Part shown: positions 1-5,635 of the stretch, in pieces | How positions within the stretch are numbered: position 1 is the first letter of the stretch | Layout: each line of letters starts with the position of its first letter | Assembly: GCA_002398405.1 (NCBI GenBank) | Contig: DGYN01000145.1 | Location: 514-14,013, forward strand | Reading direction: 5' to 3' | Source of the DNA: Caulobacteraceae bacterium UBA5005 | Lineage (GTDB): Bacteria > Pseudomonadota > Alphaproteobacteria > Caulobacterales > Caulobacteraceae | Length of the DNA: 13,500 bases | Made by a program: the position numbers and the translations under genes | The notes under the pieces: generated by a model | Seen by the model: the letters and a program-made list of their open reading frames with translations, nothing else | What the model was told of the DNA's origin: nothing | The model's database searches: none

Positions 1-656
1 ATGTCGTCGAACAGGATGCAGCGGCGGCCCGCGACATCGCCGATGATGTTCATCACCTCGCTCTCGCCTGGCCCCGAGCGGCGCTTGTCGACAATGGCCA
101 GGTCCGCATCCAGCCGCTTGGCAAGGGCCCGGGCCCGCACCACCCCGCCGACGTCCGGCGAGACGATCATCAGCTCGCGGGATTTCGGATAGTGCCGCTT
201 GATGTCGTCGGCCAGCACCGGCGTCGCCAAAAGGTTATCGGTGGGGATGTCGAAAAACCCCTGAATCTGCCCGGCGTGCAGGTCCATGGTCAGGACCCGG
301 TCGGCGCCCGCGCGGGTAATGATATTGGCCACCAGCTTGGCGGAAATCGGCGTCCTGCCGCCGGTCTTCCGGTCCTGCCGGGCGTAGCCGAAATAGGGCA
401 TTACCGCCGTGATCCGTTTCGCCGACGCGCGCTTCAGCGCATCGATACAGATCAACAGCTCCATCAGATTGTCGTTGGCCGGGTACGAGGTCGACTGGAT
501 GACGAACACATCCTCGCCGCGCACGTTCTCCTCGACGACCACGAAGACCTCGTTGTCGGCGAAACGGCGGACCTGGGCCTGGGTCAGGGGAAGATCGAGA
601 TAGTCGCCGATCGCCTGGGCCAGGGTGCGGTTTGAGTTGCCGGCGAGCAGCTTCAT
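1..656 (-). CDS. prs: Ribose-phosphate pyrophosphokinase (PRPP synthetase), 3' end cut by window edge
   Basis: Converts ribose 5-phosphate and ATP to PRPP, the precursor of purines, pyrimidines, histidine, tryptophan and NAD, in the cytosol. Reading from the ATG at 656-654, the first 218 residues are visible (family length about 310). They begin MKLLAGNSNRTLAQAI and contain the family hallmarks: FADNEVFVVVEENVRGEDVF near residues 40-60, the ATP-binding loop YFGYARQDRK near 97-106, the metal-binding segment VLTMDLHAGQIQGFFD near 126-141, and the start of the flexible loop with VDKRRSGPGESEVMNIIGDV near 195-214. A weak AAGA lies just 5' of the start. It lies 80 bases downstream of, and co-directional with, the lipoprotein gene. 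Identity is secure; only the C-terminal third, which includes the PRPP-binding loop, is missing. Confidence 0.97.
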   Translation of the reverse strand, partial: MKLLAGNSNRTLAQAIGDYLDLPLTQAQVRRFADNEVFVVVEENVRGEDVFVIQSTSYPANDNLMELLICIDALKRASAKRITAVMPYFGYARQDRKTGGRTPISAKLVANIITRAGADRVLTMDLHAGQIQGFFDIPTDNLLATPVLADDIKRHYPKSRELMIVSPDVGGVVRARALAKRLDADLAIVDKRRSGPGESEVMNIIGDVAGRRCILFDD

Positions 657-736
657 CGATTCTTGGGTCCCACGTCGTTGGGCGAGCTTCTAGCAGCGAC
701 TCGGCGGGTGCGAAACCTTATCGGCGCTGAACCTGG

Positions 737-1279
737 TTAGGGGAGCTCGTTACGCGCCTTCTCTGCGCGCCGGGCCTCTTCAACAGCAATCTCCGCGTCA
801 TTTTCGGCGACGCTCTTTGGAGCATCCTCGGGCCCCCTCGGCACGTCGCACCTCCCGACTCTTACCCTGAATTGGAGCCTGCGGTCGGGATTAGGTTTCG
901 AGAAATCGCCCGTCTCGAACTGGTCGAAAAGTATGGATCCCCGCAAGGTTTCTCCCGGCTCGATCCGATAGCCACAACGTTGCGAGCAATGACTGCCGTC
1001 GATCCATAAGGGCTCGTAGACCTTGTCTCCCTCAATGATCTTCGGATCCCATTCCGCTCCGTTGCCGTCGGCTGAGATATAACCCTCGTCGAACGGCCAA
1101 TGGTCCTGCGACACACAGACAGGCTTGGGACCACGGTTGGCAAGGGCGAGCCGAAAGCGTTGTCCCGGGAAATCCTGCTCAATCGACAGGGCTGTTTGGC
1201 GCTGTAGCCGGTCGCGAGGACTCAAACATCCTACGAGAAGGAGCGTCACGACGACGATCACGCCCTGTGAAGGCCTCAC
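737..1279 (-). CDS. Predicted lipoprotein, family not recognised; possible partner or immunity protein of the upstream gene
   Basis: 180 residues from a GTG start at 1279 whose bases overlap the upstream TGA (GTGA, 4 bases), implying translational coupling. An N-terminal hydrophobic segment (residues 7-17) ends in the lipobox LVGC with Cys18, so the product should be a lipid-anchored envelope protein. The mature part has four more cysteines (55, 98, 102, 144), allowing disulfides in the periplasm. It also has beta-rich stretches such as RFRLALANRG (41-50) and YRIEPGETLRGSILFDQF (104-121), suggesting a small beta-sandwich. The end (about 155-178) is a charged, probably helical tail. I do not recognise a named family. 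GC content is visibly lower than in flanking housekeeping genes (about 55% in a 60-base sample at 1021-1080). Pairing with a leaderless HExxH-motif protein raises the idea of an immunity lipoprotein, which is inference only. Confidence 0.8.
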   Translation of the reverse strand: MRPSQGVIVVVTLLLVGCLSPRDRLQRQTALSIEQDFPGQRFRLALANRGPKPVCVSQDHWPFDEGYISADGNGAEWDPKIIEGDKVYEPLWIDGSHCSQRCGYRIEPGETLRGSILFDQFETGDFSKPNPDRRLQFRVRVGRCDVPRGPEDAPKSVAENDAEIAVEEARRAEKARNELP

Positions 1280-2070
1280 TTCCTTAGTCCCCTGGCCTTT
1301 TCGATAGCGTAGGCGGTGTGGTGCTCCGGGCTGTCGCGTGTTGCCTGAGACGAGCGCCGGATCAAATCAAAGTATGCCTGATTGTTCTCGGGTTTGCCTG
1401 CGTATTTGTAGGCCCCGACCAACTTGCGCTCATCGCTGAGGCCCTGTGCGTCGCGAAGAGCGATCAGCTGGGAATGGAAGGGCTCATGGGCCACCCCCCA
1501 TAGCAGCTTGTCGTCCTTGCCGAAGTCAGCAGCATCAAGGTTGACGCGCATCTGGGTTCGATCCCTTGGGTCGACTGACATGAAGCTGTCTGGACCGGTC
1601 CGATCGAGTGCATCGTAGGCCTTCGCGTCATAGCCGTGGGCCACGTGATTGGTGTCTTCGGCCAGCACCCGCCGCGCCTTGCCGAACCGATCCGCCGCGA
1701 TGCTCATATGTTCAGCGGTCGCGCTATTGCGTCCAAAGACCGCCTTGAAGTCCTCGACCGTTTTCTTCTCGTAGTCATTCAGAGGGTGGCCCTCGGCCAT
1801 AGCCTTGCTGGCGAAGCCCAGACGCAGCGCGGCTCCGAGATGCGCCATGGCGGCCTGCTTTTGCGCGGCGTCGAACCGATCCCATTGCGTGTTCGAGAAA
1901 CCGTTCCCCCTGGCGTAGTCATTGACCGCAGGATTTCGGATATTGGCGTCCATCACGCCTCTAAGTCCCGGAACGACAGCGCCCTCCACGGAACCCGATA
2001 GGAGTTCTTTTTTCAAAGTTTGGGGATCGACGCCGGCCAGTAGGCCCCGAACTGAATTTGGTGCAGCCAT
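1276..2070 (-). CDS. Hypothetical protein with HExxH-type metallopeptidase-like motif (candidate toxin/effector)
   Basis: 264 residues from the ATG at 2070. The open frame extends to 2181, but the extra 37 residues (rich in Trp, Cys and Arg) look non-coding, and an AGGAAG ribosome site lies 4 bases before the 2070 start. There is no signal peptide or membrane segment. The N-terminal half is Ala-rich and mostly helical (for example residues 66-92). The most telling motif is WGVAHEPFHSQLIALRDAQG (191-210), with HEPFH at 195-199 matching HExxH of zinc peptidases. Possible third ligands lie in SPEHHTAYAIE (247-257). The surroundings resemble peptidase-type effectors such as the M91 (NleD) group, but I cannot assign a family. 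Proline at position 197 is atypical for a helical HExxH site and may mean it is inactive or not a peptidase. It overlaps the downstream lipoprotein gene by 4 bases and shares its lower GC content. Confidence 0.75.
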   Translation of the reverse strand: MAAPNSVRGLLAGVDPQTLKKELLSGSVEGAVVPGLRGVMDANIRNPAVNDYARGNGFSNTQWDRFDAAQKQAAMAHLGAALRLGFASKAMAEGHPLNDYEKKTVEDFKAVFGRNSATAEHMSIAADRFGKARRVLAEDTNHVAHGYDAKAYDALDRTGPDSFMSVDPRDRTQMRVNLDAADFGKDDKLLWGVAHEPFHSQLIALRDAQGLSDERKLVGAYKYAGKPENNQAYFDLIRRSSQATRDSPEHHTAYAIEKARGLRK

Positions 2071-2074
2071 TTTG

Positions 2075-2080
2075 CTTCCT
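2075..2080 (-). promoter_or_regulatory. Ribosome binding site deciding the start of the HExxH-motif gene
   Basis: AGGAAG on the minus strand lies 4 bases before the ATG at 2070-2068. The longer frame start at 2181 lies immediately next to a stem-loop, has no such site, and would add an uncharacteristic 37 residues. Confidence 0.6.
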
Positions 2081-2096
2081 GTACAAAGAGCCATGC

Positions 2097-2124
2097 GCCA
2101 TAGGGCGCACCTGACTATTGTCAC
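2097..2124 (-). promoter_or_regulatory. Weak sigma-70-like promoter candidate for the HExxH-motif/lipoprotein pair
   Basis: On the minus strand GTGACA (2124-2119) and TATGGC (2102-2097) are 16 bases apart and lie 27-54 bases upstream of the ATG at 2070. This is the only reasonable -35/-10 pair I saw in the gap after the stem-loop. The match is poor and alphaproteobacterial promoters are variable, so this is tentative. Confidence 0.25.
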
Positions 2125-2153
2125 CGGAAAAGCACTTCGCGCCACCGCGGCGA

Positions 2154-2177
2154 TGTGGCAAAACTCTTTTTGCCACA
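2154..2177 (-). terminator. Perfect 10-bp stem-loop after the lgt-pgeF-HTH operon
   Basis: TGTGGCAAAA (2154-2163) and TTTTGCCACA (2168-2177) are perfect inverted repeats around a 4-base loop. The structure starts 14 bases after the stop of the HTH-like gene (stop at 2192-2194 on the minus strand) and lies upstream of the next gene pair. No run of T follows the stem on the minus strand, so it is not a textbook intrinsic terminator. It could instead stabilise mRNA ends or be an operator palindrome. Confidence 0.5.
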
Positions 2178-2191
2178 ACATTTTAGCTCCT

Positions 2192-2677
2192 TTAGCCCGG
2201 CGTCAGCCGCGTGAACTTCGTCGTCTTCTCGCGCAGCCAGGCGACGATGCCCAGCATGGCGTAGACGTCGATCCGGCCGGTCTTCACCAGCCGCAGCAGC
2301 ATCCCCGCGTCCACCTTTACCGTCCCGATCTGGACGGCTGCTTCCTGCCACGACAGGTCCTTGGCGCGCCGCTTCTTGTCCACCGCCTCGAACAGGGCCT
2401 TGGTGTCGAACCGCAGGACCCGCCCGGTGGACCGCCAGTCCTCGGGATGGGGCCCCGGCATAGGGTCCTTGCCCTCGCCGATGAAGCTTTCGATGTTGAG
2501 GCCCAGCCACCGCGTCATCTGCAGGATGTCGTCGGTCTCAAGCCCGCCCTTTTCCTCCAGCGCCTCGATCGCTTCCAATTCGATGTGGAGATCGCTCGCG
2601 ACCTGCTCCCAGGTCATGTGGCGCGCCGTGCGGTGCGCGTCGAGGGCCTTGTGGAGGGTCTTGGGCTCGAACCTCAT
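2192..2677 (-). CDS. Protein with two tandem degenerate helix-turn-helix-like repeats
   Basis: 161 residues from the ATG at 2677, overlapping the pgeF stop (ATGA). It has two homologous halves of about 65 residues. The first runs from Phe3 to Ile66 (FEPKTLHKALDAHRTARHMTW..., ending RWLGLNIESF). The second runs from Phe90 to about Thr156 (FDTKALFEAVDKKRRAKDLSW..., ending AWLREKTTKF). They are joined by a Pro/Gly-rich linker (67-88). Each half has the pattern F-x-x-K-x-L-x-x-A-x-D-x-x-R-x-x-x-x-x-[TS]-W-[EQ]-x-x-A followed by further helices, consistent with a Cro/C1 (XRE)-type DNA-binding fold. The second copy is less typical. It could be a regulator or a protein-interaction module. Position as the last gene of the lgt operon suggests co-expression but does not reveal a target. 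Confidence 0.85.
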   Translation of the reverse strand: MRFEPKTLHKALDAHRTARHMTWEQVASDLHIELEAIEALEEKGGLETDDILQMTRWLGLNIESFIGEGKDPMPGPHPEDWRSTGRVLRFDTKALFEAVDKKRRAKDLSWQEAAVQIGTVKVDAGMLLRLVKTGRIDVYAMLGIVAWLREKTTKFTRLTPG

Positions 2678-3438
2678 ACCAGCATGATCCCCGACAGGAG
2701 CCGCCCATAGTCCGGCTCCCCCCGGTGCAGGGCGCGGCGGTTGGAGAAGAACTGCTCGTCAGCGCAGGTGTCGTGCCCGGTCCACTCGGCCTGCGGCACC
2801 CCGGCCGCCTCCAGGCGGGAAAGCACATAGGCGGGCAGGTCGAACATCCGCTTGCCGGCAAAGGCTCCCGGCCGGAAAAACCGGTCGTTCTCCGGATCGG
2901 CGGCAATGAAGCGGTCCAGGTACTCCAGGCCCACCTCATAGGAATTGGGTCCGATGCAGGGTCCGATGGCCGCCGCCATCCGCCGGGGCTGGGCGCCCAG
3001 CTTGATCATGGCGGTCACCGCCGCCTCCACCACGCCCCCCAGGGCGCCGCCCCAGCCGGCGTGCGCCGAGGCGATTACCCGCGCCTCCGGGTCGGCGATC
3101 AGAACCGGCGCGCAATCCGCGGCCAACGCTCCGCAGATCAGGCCGGGAACGCCGGTCACCACCGCGTCCCCCTGTGGCCGCTCTCCATCGACGGGGCGGT
3201 TCACCGTGTGGGCGATGGCCGAATGAATCTGGTAGCAGGTGATCAGGCTCTGCGGGCCTACCGCGAACTCCGCCGCGCAGCGGGCGCGGTTTTCCAGCAC
3301 ATCGCCCTCATCGTCCTTTGATCCCAGCCCGGCGTTGAGGCTCGAATAGATCCCCCGCGACACCCCGCCGTGCCGGGTGAAGAAGGCGTGGCGAACCCCC
3401 TTCAGCTCCGACAGCAAGGGCGAGGTGATGATCTTCAT
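2674..3438 (-). CDS. pgeF: PgeF/YfiH laccase-domain protein (peptidoglycan editing factor; purine nucleoside phosphorylase family)
   Basis: 254 residues, the usual family length, from the ATG at 3438, which overlaps the upstream stop (ATGA). The family adopts the Cu-oxidase_4 (DUF152) fold. Members have been reported to act as multi-activity purine nucleoside enzymes (adenosine phosphorolysis and deamination), and in Escherichia coli to prevent misincorporation of L-Ser into peptidoglycan stems. Visible family marks are the start VRHAFFTRHGGVS (15-27), CYQIHSA with His72, DAVVTG (91-96), ADCAPVLI with Cys109, SAHAGWGG with His126, and AAIGPCIG near 155-162. His72, Cys109 and His126 are the expected metal-site triad and all are intact. 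It lies between the methyltransferase and HTH-like genes in a tightly coupled operon with lgt, which fits an envelope-linked role. Confidence 0.95.
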   Translation of the reverse strand: MKIITSPLLSELKGVRHAFFTRHGGVSRGIYSSLNAGLGSKDDEGDVLENRARCAAEFAVGPQSLITCYQIHSAIAHTVNRPVDGERPQGDAVVTGVPGLICGALAADCAPVLIADPEARVIASAHAGWGGALGGVVEAAVTAMIKLGAQPRRMAAAIGPCIGPNSYEVGLEYLDRFIAADPENDRFFRPGAFAGKRMFDLPAYVLSRLEAAGVPQAEWTGHDTCADEQFFSNRRALHRGEPDYGRLLSGIMLV

Positions 3439-4484
3439 TCCAGATCCTCGAATCCGGGGGGAACCGGATTGCCAGGATAATAGATGCAGGCGGCCTTGAA
3501 GAGCTCGCCCATCTGATCGGGCGCGATCAGCCGTTTCAGCTGCCGCTCGAGGATCTCGCCCCGCTCGGGCTTGGCCCGCGCCAGGGCGGCCGCCCGGTAT
3601 TCGATGCCCAGCCGCAACAGGAAAAGCCCCTGCGGCGCGATCGCCACCGCGCAGCCCTGCGCCTCCGCCGCCGCCAGCACGGCAGGGAAGTCCGCATGGA
3701 CCGTCAGGTCAGCCTCGCCCGGCGCCGCCAGGGGATCGACCTTGGCGTGGTGGGACAGGGCCTGGAAGGTGTCGCCGAACCCGGGTTCGGACCGGCCATA
3801 ATCGATCAGCAGGGCCGCGCCCGTCTCTCCCGCGATGATCTGCGCAAGCTCGGTCGCGAAGGCTTCCTGGGCGGCGGAAACCTCCAGGACGACGCCGCCC
3901 TCGGCCTCCGGATCGGTCAGCTGGAAGGCGAGATGGCCCGCCCCATCCAGGCCGACCATCCGCTCGGCCCAGCCCTCGCCGCTTTGCACGAACTGGCGGG
4001 CCGGCATGCAGTCCAACAGCTCGTTGGCGATCAGGATCACCGGCGCCCCGGCCTCCACATCGCCGATCGACGGCGCCCAGCGGGGGGTCAGCGGAGCTGT
4101 CGCCAGCGTGCCCATCTGCCGGTGGATCAGGGGCTCGGAAAGCTCGATCAGCCAAAGATCCGCGGCCTCGATGAACTCCGGGACCAGGCGCGCGGCCCGC
4201 AGGATATCACTCATCAGCGTCCCGTCCCCCGGGCCCGCTTCGACCAGGCGGAAGGGGGAGGGCGATCCGAGGCTGCGCCAGGTCTCCACCGCCCAGAGCC
4301 CGATCAACTCGCCGAACATCTGCGAGATCAGCGGCGCGGTGATGAAGTCGCCCTTTTCCCCAAGGTCCGGGCGCGTCGCGTAATAGCCCTCCTCGGGATC
4401 AAGCAGGCAGGCGTGCATATAGTCCGCGACGCTGATGGGGCCTTCAGCCGCAATACGCGCGGCGAGCCGATCCTTGAGACTCAT
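3435..4484 (-). CDS. MidA/NDUFAF7-family SAM-dependent methyltransferase
   Basis: 349 residues from the ATG at 4484, overlapping the lgt stop (ATGA). This is the COG1565 / Methyltransf_28 family. The mitochondrial member NDUFAF7 dimethylates an arginine of the NDUFS2 subunit during complex I assembly, and the bacterial target is presumed similar but is not shown here. Domain marks are ISVADYMHACLLDPEEGYY (17-35), GDFITAPLISQMFGELIG (45-62), the SAM-binding loop VEAGPGDGTLMSDILRAAR (81-99), IELSEPL (113-119), ILIANELLDCMPARQF (about 150-165) and LLIDYG (about 225-230). The substrate-side motif usually reads APEISQ; here residue 52 is Leu instead of Glu. Otherwise it is full length and well conserved. 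Confidence 0.93.
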   Translation of the reverse strand: MSLKDRLAARIAAEGPISVADYMHACLLDPEEGYYATRPDLGEKGDFITAPLISQMFGELIGLWAVETWRSLGSPSPFRLVEAGPGDGTLMSDILRAARLVPEFIEAADLWLIELSEPLIHRQMGTLATAPLTPRWAPSIGDVEAGAPVILIANELLDCMPARQFVQSGEGWAERMVGLDGAGHLAFQLTDPEAEGGVVLEVSAAQEAFATELAQIIAGETGAALLIDYGRSEPGFGDTFQALSHHAKVDPLAAPGEADLTVHADFPAVLAAAEAQGCAVAIAPQGLFLLRLGIEYRAAALARAKPERGEILERQLKRLIAPDQMGELFKAACIYYPGNPVPPGFEDLE

Positions 4485-5485
4485 TCCACCAGCTTCGATT
4501 TCGGCTTGGCCTTACCCGCCTTTGCCGCGGGCTTCTTGGCGGGTGTTTCCACCGCCATAGCCAGGCCGCCTTCGTCGCCGGCCAGGGCGACCGCCTCGGC
4601 CTGACCCTTGGGCGCTTCGGTGAGCGGCCGGCGTTCCGCCTCGGCCTCGCCCTTGGGGCCGCGCGAACGGATCAGCAGATAGATGCCGCCGAGGAGCATG
4701 GGCAAGGACAGCACCATCCCCATGGTCAGGCCGAAGGGCCACCCCGCGAGGTTCTGGTCCGGCTCGCGCACGGTCTCGATCAGCATCCGGAAGAGGCCAT
4801 AGCCGGCCAGGAAAAGTCCCGCCGCCGCGCCCCGCCGCTTCAGGATGCCGAACTGATAGACCGCCACCCAAAGGACGGCGAGCAGCACGATCCCCTCCAG
4901 CCCCGCCTCATAAAGCTGGCTTGGGTGGCGCATCCCTTCCCCCGCCGGGCAGATGCCGCCGGAGTTCTCGCGGATGGTGTCGTTGCAGAACACCACGCCC
5001 CAGGGGGCATAGGTCTCGCGGCCCCACAGCTCGGCGTTCACGAAATTGGCCAGGCGGCCGAAGAACAGGCCGATCGGAATGGCCGGCGCCGCCAGATCGG
5101 CGATCTTCAGCAAATCGATCTTGTGCAGTTTGGCGACCAGCAGATAGGCGAGGATCACCCCGATCAGCCCGCCGTGGAAACTCATCCCGCCCTTCCAGAT
5201 CTTGATGATCTCGAAGGGCCGCTCCCAGATCGCCGCGGTGTCGTAGAAGATCATGTAGCCGAGCCGCCCGCCGACGATGATCCCGAAGGTCACCCACAGC
5301 ACCAGGTCCTCGACCTGATCCTTGGTCGCCACCGGGAACCGCTTTCCCCACAGGGCTTCGTTGCGCGAAAGCCGCATGGCGTACCACCAGCCCAGCGCGA
5401 TGCCGGCGACATAGGCCAGCGCGTACCAGCGGATGGCGACGGGGCCGATCTGGAAGATGATGGGATCGAAATCAGGAAAGATCAT
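4481..5485 (-). CDS. lgt: Prolipoprotein diacylglyceryl transferase, with long C-terminal tail
   Basis: 334 residues from the ATG at 5485. It transfers a diacylglyceryl group from phosphatidylglycerol to the lipobox cysteine of prolipoproteins, the first step of lipoprotein maturation in the inner membrane. About seven membrane helices span residues 13-275. Catalytic and signature motifs are present: MSFHGGLIGV with His104, the Lgt signature FFGRLANFVNAELWGR (141-156) with Arg144 and Asn147, HPSQLYEA (187-194), and ETVREPDQNL (237-246). After the last helix a charged, Ala/Lys/Pro/Glu-rich tail of about 60 residues (276-334) ends in AKPKSKLVE and is absent from the E. coli enzyme (about 291 residues). 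First gene of a four-gene minus-strand operon and divergent from the transporter genes; no strong ribosome site is visible. Confidence 0.97.
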   Translation of the reverse strand: MIFPDFDPIIFQIGPVAIRWYALAYVAGIALGWWYAMRLSRNEALWGKRFPVATKDQVEDLVLWVTFGIIVGGRLGYMIFYDTAAIWERPFEIIKIWKGGMSFHGGLIGVILAYLLVAKLHKIDLLKIADLAAPAIPIGLFFGRLANFVNAELWGRETYAPWGVVFCNDTIRENSGGICPAGEGMRHPSQLYEAGLEGIVLLAVLWVAVYQFGILKRRGAAAGLFLAGYGLFRMLIETVREPDQNLAGWPFGLTMGMVLSLPMLLGGIYLLIRSRGPKGEAEAERRPLTEAPKGQAEAVALAGDEGGLAMAVETPAKKPAAKAGKAKPKSKLVE

Positions 5486-5635
5486 GACCGGTTGATAGCA
5501 GGCGTTTTCGCCGCTGCGAAGCTCCGCTGGCCCACCCCTCTCGCCAAGCCGTGCGGGATATGGAACAGTCGTTTGAACGCCAGAGGCGGCCTGCCTTTAA
5601 ACAAGGCTGCCCGGCGCAGTGGGGAAACAAGAGTC
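5486..5635. other. Divergent intergenic region between lgt and the transporter pair
   Basis: 150 bases that must hold the promoters for both directions. I see no convincing -35/-10 pair or operator. The only landmarks are CCTTTAAACAAGG near 5594-5606 and GGGGAAA (5621-5627), which serves as ribosome site for the plus-strand gene. Confidence 0.4.

Noticed and set aside
2071..2181. 37-residue N-terminal extension of the HExxH-motif protein
   Set aside because: It would start next to a stem-loop, lacks a ribosome site and has odd composition, whereas AGGAAG precedes the start at 2070.
4925..5635. 237-residue in-frame upstream extension of the spinster-like transporter
   Set aside because: It lies antisense within lgt and across the intergenic gap, has no family resemblance, and a normal MFS start with ribosome site exists at 5636.
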